From contig NZ_CP046172.1 in NCBI RefSeq assembly GCF_011801145.1, positions 3,472,001 to 3,536,000 on the forward strand: a DNA stretch of 64,000 nt. The letters run 5' to 3'. Both the position numbers and the translations under genes were made by a program. Source of the stretch: Nocardia arthritidis. Lineage in GTDB: Bacteria > Actinomycetota > Actinomycetes > Mycobacteriales > Mycobacteriaceae. This document shows, one piece after another, positions 52,716 to 64,000 of the stretch (position 1 is the first letter of the stretch; the number at the start of each line of letters is the position of its first letter). Below the pieces are notes generated by a model, which was not told where the DNA came from, searched no databases, and worked only from the letters and a program-made list of their open reading frames with translations.

Positions 52716-54284
52716 CTACGAGACGGGTGCCCCGGGTCCGAGCGGAATACCCAGCCAGTACCAGGCCAGGAAGATCAGCAGCCAGACCACTAGGTCGACC
52801 ACGGCGAGCGGCAATACCAGCGACATCAGGGTGCCGATCCCGGCCGTCGGCCGGTAGCGGCGGATGAAGCCGAGCGCCATCACGAAGTACGGGCTCATCG
52901 GCGTGATGCTGTGCACCGGCGCGTTGGCGATGCGGAACAGCGCCATCGTCGTCTCGGGGTGGATGTGCAGCAGCATCAGCATCGGCACCAGGATCGGCGC
53001 GACCAGCGCCCACATGGCCGAGCCGCTGGTCAGCAGCAGGGTCATCGCGCTGACCAGCAGCACGACGCCGATGAAGATCAGCACCGGGCTCGCGCCGATA
53101 TTCTTCAGCAGTTCGGCGCCGTGGATCGAGATGACCGAGCCGAGGTTGGTCCACTGGAAATAGGCCAGGAACTGCGAAATGGTGAAGAACAGCACCAGCA
53201 CGGGCGCCAGTTCCTTCAGGCCGCCGACCATCATGTCCGGCAGATCCCGCGAGGTGCGGATCTTGCCGATGACGATGCCGTACACCGTGCCGATCACGAT
53301 GAAGAAGAACATCAGGAAGACCGCGACACCCTCCATCAGCGGCGAGTTCACGATCGCGCCGCCCTTGCCGCGCAACGGCGAACCGTACGGCAGCACCGCC
53401 AGCGCCAGTGCGACCAGGAAGATCGCCCCCGAGGCCAGCGCCCAGCGCATCCCCTTGATCTCGAGCGCGGACACGGACATGTCCGGCAACTCCTCGGCGT
53501 CGGTCGATTCCGGTTCCTCGGCGTTCATCACCGCGACCCGCCGCGCGACCACCAATTCGGTGACGACGGCGATGGTCACCGCGAGCACCAGCGAGGACAC
53601 CACGGAGAAGTAGTAATTGGAGGTCGGCGTGACCACATAGGACGGATCGATGGTGTGCGCCGCCGAGGTGGCGATGCCCGCGAACACCGGATCCGCGGGG
53701 ATCAGCACCGGGCTGATGTTGTGCGCGCCGCCGACCGCGACGAAGGCGACGACCGCACCGAGCACCGGACTCCGGCCGACCGCGCGAAAGGCGACCATCG
53801 CGAGCGGGATCATCACCACGAATGCCGCATCGGCCGCGACCTGGGCGAACATACAGACCACCGCGACCGCGAGGCTGACGTACCGGGCGGGCACCCTGGC
53901 CAGCGACGCGCGCATCAGCGCGGCGAGCAGCCCGGTCTTATCCGCGACCGCGACGCCGAGCATGACGACGACGATCAGGCCGAGCGGCGGGAAGTTGACG
54001 TAGTTCTTGATCAGGTCGCCGATCATCATGTGCAGGCCGTCGCCGGAGATCAGATTCCTGACCTCGACGCGTTTGCCGCTGCCCGGCGTGATGGCGGAGA
54101 CATTGAAGGTCGCGAGCAGCCAACTGGCCAGGACCACCACCGCGGTCAGGATCACGAACAGCCAGAACGGATGTGGCAGTTTGTTGCCGACCCGCTCGAT
54201 CGAGGCCAGCGCGCGCTGCAGCACCGAGGTCTGACGGTTGGTTGGTGTGTCGATCGTCGGTGTGCCGACGGCGGGTTCAGTCAT
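52716..54284 (-). CDS. AbgT-family transporter
   Basis: The 522-residue carrier has about 12 segments and AbgT hallmarks: KLPHPFWLFVILTAVVVLAS at the start, VAADAAFVVMIPLAMVAF, VGGAHNISPVLIPADPVFAG and NAPVHSITPMSPYFVMALGF. Known members import p-aminobenzoyl-glutamate or export sulfonamides using the proton gradient. The ATG at 54284 is preferred over the longer frame to 54419, which would cover the divergent promoter region. A peptidase gene follows and a divergent Lrp gene flanks it, giving an abg-like set. Confidence 0.88.
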   Translation of the reverse strand: MTEPAVGTPTIDTPTNRQTSVLQRALASIERVGNKLPHPFWLFVILTAVVVLASWLLATFNVSAITPGSGKRVEVRNLISGDGLHMMIGDLIKNYVNFPPLGLIVVVMLGVAVADKTGLLAALMRASLARVPARYVSLAVAVVCMFAQVAADAAFVVMIPLAMVAFRAVGRSPVLGAVVAFVAVGGAHNISPVLIPADPVFAGIATSAAHTIDPSYVVTPTSNYYFSVVSSLVLAVTIAVVTELVVARRVAVMNAEEPESTDAEELPDMSVSALEIKGMRWALASGAIFLVALALAVLPYGSPLRGKGGAIVNSPLMEGVAVFLMFFFIVIGTVYGIVIGKIRTSRDLPDMMVGGLKELAPVLVLFFTISQFLAYFQWTNLGSVISIHGAELLKNIGASPVLIFIGVVLLVSAMTLLLTSGSAMWALVAPILVPMLMLLHIHPETTMALFRIANAPVHSITPMSPYFVMALGFIRRYRPTAGIGTLMSLVLPLAVVDLVVWLLIFLAWYWLGIPLGPGAPVS

Positions 54285-54433
54285 GCCGTGTGTCCACTCT
54301 CTTCTGGTCCGGTCGTACTGCTCGACCTGACCGGCACCCGGGTCGGCGAACCCCGGAATTATCCCGAGGCGGCGGACCCGCCCACCGCGATGGCGATGCG
54401 GTGGTTGTTTGTGCCACAAATTAGTTTGATGAT

Positions 54434-54449
54434 GATGACATGTGTCATC
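54434..54449. promoter_or_regulatory. Palindrome in the abgT/lrp divergent region
   Basis: GATGACA TG TGTCATC is a perfect 16-bp palindrome between the divergent transporter and Lrp genes, a probable regulator site. The rest of 54285-54504 holds the promoter described separately and nothing else I can name. Confidence 0.5.
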
Positions 54450-54469
54450 TGGTAGGTCAACGACGGTGG

Positions 54470-54498
54470 TTTAGACCGGAATTATTGCGGTCTATGAT
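54470..54498 (+). promoter_or_regulatory. Promoter with embedded operator for the double-Lrp gene
   Basis: TTTAGA (54470-54475) and TATGAT (54493-54498) form a -35/-10 pair with 17-bp spacing, and the ATG follows 6 nt later, so the mRNA is probably leaderless. TAGACCG/CGGTCTA (54472-54478 with 54488-54494) is an inverted repeat spanning the spacer, as expected for autorepression. Confidence 0.6.
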
Positions 54499-54504
54499 CG
54501 ACCG

Positions 54505-55560
54505 ATGCCGAATAACCTGGTGCCCGCGGCGGAGCTGCCGCTCGACGATGTCGATCTCGACCTGGTCGCGGCGCTGCAACTCGCGCCCCGGGCGCCGGTC
54601 AATGTGCTCGCCGAGGTGATCGGCAGCTCCCCGAGCACCATCACCCGCCGGATGACCCGGCTGCGCGAGGAAAATCTGCTGCGCGTCATCGGCCGCCTCG
54701 ACTGGCCGCTGTTCGCCACCGCCTACCCGCGCCTGGTATGGCTGCGCTGCCTGCCGGGGCAGGTGCACGAGGTGGCCGCCCGCATCGCCGAGCTGCCGCA
54801 GGTGCAGACCATCATCGTCACCACCGGCAGCGCCGATCTGTATTGCTCGGTGTATCCGCTGATCGGCACCGACGTCCTCGACCTGCTCACCAGGCGGCTG
54901 CCCGGCCTGCCCGGCCTGGTCTCGGTCGAGTCGCAGTTGGTGCTGCGCGCCGAAAAGGTCGGGCACTCATGGCGATTGCCTCGGCTCACCCGGGCGCAGG
55001 AGACGCAGTTGAGCGCGCACGGCGTGCGGATCACCGAGCCGCGCGCCACCCGGTTGAGCGAACTCGGTGAGCTGGAGTTGCGCGCGGTGGAACTGCTCGC
55101 CGCCGACGGCAGGGTCTCGGCTGCCGAGGTGGCTCGCGAACTCGATATCAGCAGGTCCGCCGCCTACCGGCTGACCCAGTCGCTACTGGAGAGCGGAACG
55201 GTATCGCCGCGCGTCGAGATCGAACCCGCCGCGCTCGGCCACCGCCTGGAGGCGATATTCGCGCTGACCGCCGAGCCGAGCGCGATCCCGGAAATCCTCG
55301 ACCGGCTCGGCCGTCACCCCTCGGCTCGCCTGGTCGCGATGGTCGCGGGTTCGGCCTCCGTCGTGCACACGGCGGTCTTCCGCGACGAGCAGGAACTCGC
55401 CGAATTCATCACCGCAGAACTCGGCGGCTATCCCGGCATCACCGCGGTGGACACCCGCATCGCGGTGCAGGTGGTCCGCCGCTACTGGATGACCCGCGAC
55501 GGCGCCTACCTGGGCGCACCCGTGCCGGGTTTCCCGACCCGGCTGCTGCGGCCCGCCTGA
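54505..55560 (+). CDS. Duplicated Lrp/AsnC-family regulator
   Basis: The 351-residue protein contains two Lrp units in tandem. The first has LDLVAALQLAPRAPVNVLAEVIGSSPSTITRRMTRL and an AsnC ligand domain (VQTIIVTTGSADLYCSVY). The second has LRAVELLAADGRVSAAEVARELDISRSAAYRLTQSLLE and a weaker ligand domain. Such double Lrp proteins usually control a neighbouring transport or catabolic operon. It is divergent from the AbgT-peptidase pair and is the likely regulator. Confidence 0.87.
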   Translation: MPNNLVPAAELPLDDVDLDLVAALQLAPRAPVNVLAEVIGSSPSTITRRMTRLREENLLRVIGRLDWPLFATAYPRLVWLRCLPGQVHEVAARIAELPQVQTIIVTTGSADLYCSVYPLIGTDVLDLLTRRLPGLPGLVSVESQLVLRAEKVGHSWRLPRLTRAQETQLSAHGVRITEPRATRLSELGELELRAVELLAADGRVSAAEVARELDISRSAAYRLTQSLLESGTVSPRVEIEPAALGHRLEAIFALTAEPSAIPEILDRLGRHPSARLVAMVAGSASVVHTAVFRDEQELAEFITAELGGYPGITAVDTRIAVQVVRRYWMTRDGAYLGAPVPGFPTRLLRPA

Positions 55561-55563
55561 GCG

Positions 55564-57992
55564 TCAGCGCACCAGCAGGGCGACCGGCAGCCGGGCGAAC
55601 AGCTTCTCCAGCCGGGCCCGGCCCTGGAAGGTGTGGCCGGTGAGCCGGTCGGTCCAGTTGCCCTCGGGCAGATCCAAAGTCGTATCGCCCCAACCGGATT
55701 CGCCCAGCCCGACGCTGTGCCTGGTGGCCGCCACCAGCACCTCCGGCTCCGAGCCGACCCGGCCGCGGGCATAGGCGACCAACCTGCCCGCGTGCTCGCC
55801 CGACGCGAACAGCGGCAGGTAGCTGCCGCCGACGAAGCAGTCGGGCCGCTCGCGGCGCAACCACAGCGCGTACGCGACGATCCACATCTTGGCCGCGCCC
55901 GTGGTATCCAAAGCCGGTGTGCCGGTGAGGGATTGCAGCAGACCCGCACGAGCCGCGAAATCCACCGGGCGGCGATTGTCCGGGTCCACCAGCGAATCCT
56001 CCCAGAGCTCGCAACCCTGGTAGATATCCGGGATACCGGGACCGCAGAGCTGAAGTAGCTTCTGCGCCAAGGCATCCGACCAGGCGTGCGGGGCCAGCTC
56101 GTGCACCAGGTCGCCGATCTCGATGCCGACCGGGCCGTCGATCACCGCGTCCAGCCAGGCGTGCACGGCCGACTCGAACTCCGAATCCGGCTCCTCCCAA
56201 GAGGTGTGCACGCCGGCCTCGCGAATCGCCTTCTCCGCGAACATATGCAGTCGCTCACGCAGACCCGGCACCGAGGAGGCGGGGCGGCCGTCGGCGGGCC
56301 AGACGCCGAACATGTTCTGCAACAAGAACAGCGAGGTCGCGCCGTCCGGGCTCGGCAGGGTCTCGTGCCAGGATTCCACCGCGCGCGCCCAGGTCTCGGC
56401 GACCTGCGACAGCACGCCGATGCGGGCGCGCACATCCTCGCCACGCTTGGTGTCGTGGGTGGACAGCGTGGTCATGGTGGCGGGCCAGCGCTGCGCGCGC
56501 TCACTGTTGGCGAGGTGGAATTCGTTGAGCGAGTGGCCGAATCGGGCCGGATTGCCGCCGACCTCCTGCAGTGAGACCAACCTGGCCGCCTGATAGAACA
56601 TGGTGTCCTCGACGGACTTCGCGGTGATCGCGCCGCAGACCTGGCTGAACCGCATCGCGGTCTCGCCCTCCGCGGCCAGCGCGGCCACCAGCACGCTCAG
56701 CGGTGCGGTGAGTTCGCTGTTGCGCTTCTCCACCTCCGCGATCACCGCGCCGGTCATCCCGGCCAGCGGCGCGTAGTCGACGCGATAGACCGGCATGAAG
56801 GCGAGCACCTCGATGGTCGCGTTGGTGAGCGCCATCGTGTCGAAACTCTCCGCGCCCGCATCGCGTTTGATCGCGGCCACCAGCCGCCTGATCTCCGGGG
56901 CCAGCAGGTTCTCCGCGACCGCCCGCTTGATCCGGTGCTCGGTCTCGCCGATCCAGGCGCGGTCGCTGCCGTGTCCGGCGAAGCGGCGGGACAGTTCGGT
57001 GAGCGTCTGCTCACCGGCCGGATCGATCAGCACGCCGCCGACGTCGGCGAGCGCGTCGTATCCGGTGGTGCCGTCGACCGGCAGGGTCGCGTCCAGCGGT
57101 TCCCGGTTGGCCAGGATCTTCTCGACAAGTAGTAGCCGGTGCGGGCCGATGATCCGGCGCAGCCGTGCCAGATAGGTTGCGGGATAAGACAATCCGTCCG
57201 GATGATCGATCCGCACGCCGTCGATCAAGTCATGTTCGCACCAGGCGGCCAGCTCGCGATGGGTGATGTCGAAGACCTCGGGATCCTCCTGACGGATCGC
57301 CGCGAGGCTGCTCACCGCGAAGAACCGGCGGTAGGTGCACACGCCGGCCTTCCAGCTCACCAGGCGGTAATGCTGCTTGTCGTGTATGCGCAGCGCGTTG
57401 TCGCCGTCGGTGCCCGGCGCGATCGGGAAGCGCAGATCGTGCAGCGCCAGCATGGGTTCCGGGCCGCTGCGGTCCACCGTCAGCGCGGCGGGATCGTTCT
57501 CGCCCTGCAACACCGGCAGCGCCAGCCTGCCGCCCGCGCCGTTGCCCGGGCTCCAGTCGATATCGAAGTAGTGCGCGAACGCCGACTCCTTGCCGTTGCG
57601 CAAAACGTCCCACCACCAAGGGTTCTGGCGCGGATCGGCGACCCCGACATGGTTGGGCACCAGGTCCACGATCAGGCCCATACCGCGGCTGCGCACCTCG
57701 TCGGCCAGCGCCTTCAACCCGAGCGGCCCGCCGAGCGCGGCCGCGACCGTTGTCGGATCGGTGACGTCGTAGCCATGCGTCGAACCGCGCGCCGCGGTGA
57801 GGATCGGCGACAGGTACAGATGCGAAATGCCCAGCTGCTGCAGGTATTCCGCGATCGCGCGGGCCTCGGTGAAGGTCAGCGCGTCGGGGCGCAATTGCAG
57901 CCGGTAGGTGCTGCGCACGGTGGTCGGCCGGGCCGGCTTGCGGCGCAGGGACATGGCTTCGGTGAGATGTGTCTCGTTCATAGTCGTGTCGG

Positions 57993-57996
<4 letters not shown>
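55564..57996 (-). CDS. treY: Malto-oligosyltrehalose synthase
   Basis: TreY converts the reducing end of maltodextrins to an alpha,alpha-1,1 bond, giving maltooligosyl-trehalose for TreZ. The 810-residue protein has the GH13 motifs [48 protein letters not shown] (nucleophile), VEKILANRE (acid) and [14 protein letters not shown]. The ATG at 57996 overlaps the treX stop (ATGA); an in-frame ATG at 57981 or the MSLRRK start are alternatives. It is the second gene of a treX-treY operon. Confidence 0.94.
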
Positions 57997-60116
<2,120 letters not shown>

Positions 60117-60174
60117 GCTACGACAGTAGCGGCAGCGGCGGTCCGGCTCGTGCGGGTGGTTGTGGACGGGCGCG

Positions 60175-61125
60175 TCAGCTGGGCTCCGGTACCCGGATCA
60201 AGGACTTTCGCCAGGTCTGGCCGATCAGGTCGACGCCCCAGCTGTGATGCGGGGTGGACTCCACCAGTTCGAATCCGGCGCGCTGGTAGATGTGCCGGGC
60301 CGAGGCGAGCACGTCGTTGGTCCACAGGACCATATCGCGGTAGCCGACCTCGGTCGCGAAGTCCAGGCAGGCGTCGACCAGCGCCGAGCCGACGCCGAGG
60401 CCGCGGGCGCTCGGTTCGACCAGCAGCAGGCGCAGGCGTGCGGTGGTGTCATCCTCGCGGACGCAGAAGACGCTGCCCGCGGGACGGCCGCCCACCTCGG
60501 CGATCCAGGCGCGCTCCAGCGCCGGATCGCGATTGTCGAGGTAGTCGGCCAGGATGCGCGCGATGAGTGCCTCATATGTTGCGTCCCAACCATATTCGGC
60601 CGCGTAGAGGGCGGCGTGGCGCTGCAGCACCCAGCCGTACTCGCCCGCCTGCGGCTCGCGCAGGGTGAACGCGGGCGCGGACGCGGCGGCGGGACGGTCC
60701 AGGATGTCCTGGATGGTCCGCATGGCGGCGAGGAGTTCGGTGCGGTCCGCGGGCGGGTGCGCCCCGAGTAGTTTCCCGACGTCGGCGCTGGAACGCCGGT
60801 TCAACAGGGCGAATTCGGCGCGGCCACGACTGGTGAGGCGCACCTCCTGCCGGCGCGCGTCGGTGCTGGAGCGGCCGCTCTCGATCAGGCCGCGCTGTTT
60901 GAACCGGGTGAGAATGCGGCTGAGATAGCCGGGATCGAGGCCGAGTTCCTGGCGCAGCCGGATGGTTTCGGTGGATCCGGAACTGGCCAGCTCGAACAGG
61001 ATTCGGGCCTCGGTGAGCGAGTAATCGGTATCCACCAGACCCGCGCCGAGCACCCCGATGACGCGGGTGTATCGGCGGTTGAAGGCGCGGACGGCGGCGA
61101 TATCGGTGGCGGCGACGGCAGTCAC
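60175..61125 (-). CDS. MarR-GNAT fusion protein
   Basis: The 316-residue protein joins a MarR winged helix (about residues 1-145; [44 protein letters not shown]) to a GNAT acetyltransferase (about 155-316; [26 protein letters not shown] is the acetyl-CoA loop). Such fusions are common in actinobacteria; whether acetylation controls DNA binding or acts on another substrate is unknown. The GTG at 61125 has AGGAG 5 nt upstream, and a palindrome lies just before it. Confidence 0.88.
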   Translation of the reverse strand: MTAVAATDIAAVRAFNRRYTRVIGVLGAGLVDTDYSLTEARILFELASSGSTETIRLRQELGLDPGYLSRILTRFKQRGLIESGRSSTDARRQEVRLTSRGRAEFALLNRRSSADVGKLLGAHPPADRTELLAAMRTIQDILDRPAAASAPAFTLREPQAGEYGWVLQRHAALYAAEYGWDATYEALIARILADYLDNRDPALERAWIAEVGGRPAGSVFCVREDDTTARLRLLLVEPSARGLGVGSALVDACLDFATEVGYRDMVLWTNDVLASARHIYQRAGFELVESTPHHSWGVDLIGQTWRKSLIRVPEPS

Positions 61126-61139
61126 GGCGACTCCTATTG

Positions 61140-61154
61140 TTTGACTGAGTCAAA
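61140..61154. promoter_or_regulatory. MarR-type operator
   Basis: TTTGACTGAGTCAAA is a perfect palindrome 14 nt upstream of the MarR-GNAT start, the expected place for autoregulation. Confidence 0.6.
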
Positions 61155-61214
61155 GGATATGCCGCGGCGGCGCATCTTGGTGGAAATTCGCCCGCCGCGC
61201 AGCTCGACTGGTAA

Positions 61215-61231
61215 CTTGAACGCCGTTCAAG
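61215..61231. promoter_or_regulatory. BioQ-type operator before bioA
   Basis: CTTGAACGCCGTTCAAG is a perfect palindrome containing TGAACNNNGTTCA, close to the BioQ motif of Corynebacterium and Mycobacterium. The same palindrome with a different centre precedes bioF. Confidence 0.75.
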
Positions 61232-61253
61232 CGGCGCTACCACGAGGATTCCT

Positions 61254-62537
61254 GTGGCATTGACTCCGGACGAAATCTCCGCCATCGACGCCAAACACGT
61301 CTGGCACCCATACGGTGGATTTCCCGCAAGTACCGAACCGCTGGTCGTCGCGAGCGCGGCGGGCACCAGGCTCACCCTCGCCGACGGTCGCGAGCTGGTG
61401 GACGGCATGAGCTCCTGGTGGGCGGCCATCCACGGCTACCGCCACCCCGTGCTGGACGCGGCGCTGGCCGAACAGGCGAAGAAGATGAGCCACGTGATGT
61501 TCGGCGGGCTCACCCACGAACCGGCGGCCCGGCTCACCGAACTGCTCGTCGAGCTCACGCCCGCCGGACTGGACAAGGTCTTCCTCTGCGACTCGGGTTC
61601 GGTCTCGGTCGAGGTCGCGGTGAAAATGTGCCTGCAATATTGGCGTTCGCTCGGCGAGTCCGGCAAGCGGCGGATGCTCACCTGGCGCGGCGGCTACCAC
61701 GGCGACACCTTCACCCCGATGAGCGTCTGCGATCCGCAGGGCGGCATGCACTCGCTGTGGACCGACATCCTGGCCGAACAGGTTTTCGTGCCGCGGCCGC
61801 CGCGCGATTTCGACGAGGCGTATGTCGCGGAGCTGGAGCGGGCCTTCGCGGCGCACGCGCACGAACTCGCGGGCGTCATCGTCGAGCCGATCGTGCAGGG
61901 CGCGGGCGGAATGCGCTGGCATCACCCGCATTACCTGAACGAGCTGCGCAGGCTGTGCGACGAGCACCGGGTGCTGCTGGTATTCGACGAGATCGCCACC
62001 GGATTCGGCCGCACCGGAACGCTTTTCGCGGCCGACAGCGCCCGGGTGAGTCCGGACGTGATGTGTGTCGGCAAGGCCATCACGGGCGGATATCTGTCGC
62101 TGGCCGCCGCGCTGTGCACATCGCGGATCGCCGAAACCATCAGCGCCGGGCACGGCGGCCTGATGCACGGGCCGACGTTCATGGGTAATCCGCTCGCCTG
62201 CGCGGTCGCCGTCGCCTCGATAGAGCTACTGCGACAACGGGATTGGCGCGCCGAGGTGGCGCGCATCGAATCGGAGCTCACCGTGGGGCTCGAGCCGGTG
62301 CGCGACCTACCCGGCGTGGCGGACGTGCGGGTGCTCAGCGCGATCGGGGTGGTGGAGCTGGACCGTCCCGTCGATATGCGGGTGGCCACCGAAGCCCTTG
62401 TCGCCGAAGGGGTTTGGCTGCGGCCCTTCCGGAATCTGATCTACACGATGCCGCCGTTCGTCAGCGATTCGGCGGATATCGCCACCATCGCCCGCGGCAT
62501 ATCCGCGGCGGTCCGAGCAGTGGGGATGTCATCTTGA
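61254..62537 (+). CDS. bioA: Adenosylmethionine-8-amino-7-oxononanoate aminotransferase
   Basis: BioA transfers the amino group of SAM to KAPA, giving DAPA in biotin synthesis. The 427-residue PLP enzyme has [44 protein letters not shown] (PLP Asp) and [10 protein letters not shown] (PLP Lys near residue 274), then [14 protein letters not shown]. The start is GTG with GAGGA about 6 nt upstream. An operator lies upstream, and its stop codon overlaps the operator of bioF. Confidence 0.95.
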   Translation: MALTPDEISAIDAKHVWHPYGGFPASTEPLVVASAAGTRLTLADGRELVDGMSSWWAAIHGYRHPVLDAALAEQAKKMSHVMFGGLTHEPAARLTELLVELTPAGLDKVFLCDSGSVSVEVAVKMCLQYWRSLGESGKRRMLTWRGGYHGDTFTPMSVCDPQGGMHSLWTDILAEQVFVPRPPRDFDEAYVAELERAFAAHAHELAGVIVEPIVQGAGGMRWHHPHYLNELRRLCDEHRVLLVFDEIATGFGRTGTLFAADSARVSPDVMCVGKAITGGYLSLAAALCTSRIAETISAGHGGLMHGPTFMGNPLACAVAVASIELLRQRDWRAEVARIESELTVGLEPVRDLPGVADVRVLSAIGVVELDRPVDMRVATEALVAEGVWLRPFRNLIYTMPPFVSDSADIATIARGISAAVRAVGMSS

Positions 62538-62549
62538 ACGATGTTCAAG
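62533..62549. promoter_or_regulatory. BioQ-type operator before bioF, overlapping the bioA stop
   Basis: CTTGAACGATGTTCAAG has the same arms as the site at 61215-61231 and abuts the -10 element TAGGCT, so it probably blocks an internal promoter for bioF-bioD. Confidence 0.75.
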
Positions 62550-62555
62550 TAGGCT
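62550..62555 (+). promoter_or_regulatory. -10 element of an internal bioF promoter
   Basis: TAGGCT lies 8 nt before the GTG at 62564, without a Shine-Dalgarno, suggesting a leaderless bioF-bioD mRNA. Confidence 0.45.
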
Positions 62556-62563
62556 GCCGAGCT

Positions 62564-63718
62564 GTGACTATGGATCCGCTGAGCTGGTTGGATGAGCGCG
62601 CGGCCGAGCGCAGGACCGCCGGGCTGCGCCGGGAACTGCGGCCGCGCCGCGCCGAAACGCCGTCGATCGACCTGGCCTCCAACGACTATCTGGGGCTGGT
62701 GCGGCATCCGGAGGTGATCGCGGGCGCGATCGCCGCCGTACACCGCTGGGGTGTGGGTTCGACGGGATCGCGCCTGGTCACCGGCACCACCACCGAACAC
62801 GAACTGCTCGAGCGCGAACTCGCCGATTTCGTCGGGGCCGAGGCCGGGCTGGTCTTCGCCTCCGGCTACGCCGCCAACCTCGGCGCGGTGACCGCGCTGG
62901 CCGGGCGCGGCGCGCTGGTCGTATCCGATGCGGGCAGCCATGCCTCGCTGGTGGACGCCTGCCGGTTGTCCAGGGCGCGGGTCGAGATCGCGCCGCACCG
63001 CGATGTCGCGGCCGTCGACCGGATGCTGGCCGCGCGCACCGAGGAGCGGGCGCTGGTGTTGACCGATTCGGTATTCAGCGCCGACGGCGACCTGGCGCCG
63101 CTGGCCGACCTGCACCGGGTGGTGCGGGCGAACGGCGCGGTGCTCGTCGTCGACGAGGCACACGGGCTCGGCGTGCGCGGCAGCGGCGGGCGCGGGCTGG
63201 TGCACGAGGCGGGCCTGGCCGGTGAACCGGACTTGGTGATCACCGCGACACTGTCGAAAGCCCTTGCCGCACAAGGCGGTGTCGTGCTGGCGGATGCCCG
63301 GGTGCGTGCGCACCTGATCGACGCGGCCCGCACCTTCATCTTCGACACCGGTCTGGCCCCGGCCGCGGTCGGCGCGGCGCGGGCGGCGCTGCGGCTGCTG
63401 CGCCGAGACCCGGGCATGGCGGGGCGGGTGCTGGACAGGGCGGCCGAGATCGCGCGCATCGCCGGTGTGGCACAGCCGGATTCGGCGGTGGTCTCGGTGG
63501 TGCTCGGCGAGGCGCAGGTCGCCTACGATGCCGCGCAGGCCTGCCGGGCCAAGGGTCTGGACGTCGGCTGTTTCCGGCCGCCGTCGGTGCCCGAAGGCAC
63601 GTCGCGGCTGCGGCTCACCGCGCGGGCGAATCTCACCGACAGTGAAATCGACACCATCGCAACGGTTTTGAATGAAGTGCTGGCCTCGGCCCGCGGATTG
63701 GATGTGGTGCACGCATGA
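62564..63718 (+). CDS. bioF: 8-amino-7-oxononanoate synthase
   Basis: BioF condenses pimeloyl-ACP (or CoA) with alanine. The 384-residue PLP enzyme has [49 protein letters not shown] and [13 protein letters not shown] with the PLP lysine near residue 231. The GTG at 62564 or ATG at 62570 is the start; the longer frame from 62243 overlaps bioA in another frame. The stop overlaps bioD by ATGA. Confidence 0.94.
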   Translation: MTMDPLSWLDERAAERRTAGLRRELRPRRAETPSIDLASNDYLGLVRHPEVIAGAIAAVHRWGVGSTGSRLVTGTTTEHELLERELADFVGAEAGLVFASGYAANLGAVTALAGRGALVVSDAGSHASLVDACRLSRARVEIAPHRDVAAVDRMLAARTEERALVLTDSVFSADGDLAPLADLHRVVRANGAVLVVDEAHGLGVRGSGGRGLVHEAGLAGEPDLVITATLSKALAAQGGVVLADARVRAHLIDAARTFIFDTGLAPAAVGAARAALRLLRRDPGMAGRVLDRAAEIARIAGVAQPDSAVVSVVLGEAQVAYDAAQACRAKGLDVGCFRPPSVPEGTSRLRLTARANLTDSEIDTIATVLNEVLASARGLDVVHA

Positions 63719-64000
63719 GTTTGCTGTTCGTCACCGGAACCTCGACCGAGGTCGGCAAGACGGTGGTCACCGCGGCGGTGGCGGCCGCCGCGCGCGCGGC
63801 CGGGCGATCCGTCGCCGTCTGCAAACCCGCGCAAACCGGTGTCGCGCCCGGAGAACCCGGCGATCTGGCGGAGATCGAACGGCTCACCGGGATCGGCGGC
63901 GGCTTGGAACTCGCCCGGTATCCCGAACCGCTCGCGCCGGACACCGCAGCGCGTCGCGCGGGGATGCGCGAGCTGACCTTGGCCGAAACAGCCTCGGCCA
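63715..64000 (+). CDS. bioD: Dethiobiotin synthetase (cut by window end)
   Basis: The first 95 codons are visible. [21 protein letters not shown] contains the P-loop GTSTEVGKT and is followed by [20 protein letters not shown], as in BioD, which closes the ureido ring of dethiobiotin using ATP and bicarbonate. Translation is probably coupled to bioF. The remaining part lies outside the window. Confidence 0.93.
   Translation, partial: MSLLFVTGTSTEVGKTVVTAAVAAAARAAGRSVAVCKPAQTGVAPGEPGDLAEIERLTGIGGGLELARYPEPLAPDTAARRAGMRELTLAETASA

Overview
The window is a high-GC actinobacterial chromosome segment, almost certainly from the Mycobacteriales and most likely Nocardia or a close relative. The evidence is dense high-GC3 coding, many GTG and TTG starts, an arabinosyltransferase of the Emb family, an MspA-type porin, an Mtb12-type lipoprotein, an F420-type flavin oxidoreductase and a Ddn-type deazaflavin nitroreductase. 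The gene order also recalls M. tuberculosis Rv1537 to Rv1570: dinB (dinX), lspA, rluD, dnaE1, ddn-like, ilvA, treZ, treY/treX, bioA, bioF, bioD. That synteny is recalled knowledge, not a computed alignment. I see no rRNA, tRNA, CRISPR array, intact insertion sequence or prophage.

Layout. 1-9.2 kb: tail of an unknown gene, a dispersed repeat, a secreted NlpC/P60 hydrolase behind a perfect CRP/GlxR site, a beta-propeller lipoprotein, galU, dinB, an Mtb12-like lipoprotein, a large Emb arabinosyltransferase and a PPOX-type oxidoreductase. 9.2-12.4 kb: an ADP-ribosylglycohydrolase gene followed by an Rpn (PD-(D/E)XK) nuclease gene. Behind it lies a tandem, partly decayed array of extra copies of the nuclease C-terminus, several with their own ribosome binding site. 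This is the most unusual part of the window. 12.5-18.1 kb: a CtpE-like P-type ATPase, a PhzF protein, a regulator/hydrolase pair sharing an operator, and a MazEF-like toxin-antitoxin pair. 18.1-26.5 kb: lspA-rluD operon, two lipoproteins, a long inverted repeat, a Rieske/DUF6529 export module and small accessory proteins. 26.5-34.7 kb: an acetate island with acs, actP, DUF485, a second sodium-solute symporter and a LytS/LytTR two-component system. Consensus-like LytTR sites lie before DUF485-actP.

35-46 kb: dnaE1, a TetR-controlled Cmx-like efflux pump with two matching operators, a methyltransferase, treZ, a beta-lactamase-fold esterase, ilvA and a Ddn-like protein. 46.4-55.6 kb is accessory: the second copy of the dispersed repeat, a giant LuxR regulator, two decapitated gene remnants joined head to head, an MspA porin, a DUF2235 hydrolase, and an AbgT transporter, M20 peptidase and double Lrp regulator set. 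55.6-64 kb: the treX-treY operon, a MarR-acetyltransferase fusion, and the biotin genes bioA, bioF and bioD (cut by the window end) with two near-identical palindromes of BioQ type.

Themes. TreX, TreY and TreZ form one glycogen-to-trehalose route although treZ lies about 13 kb away on the opposite strand. The acetate genes form a sensing, uptake and activation set. Many genes have a TANNNT hexamer 6-8 nt before the start codon and no Shine-Dalgarno, which fits the leaderless transcription common in this order.
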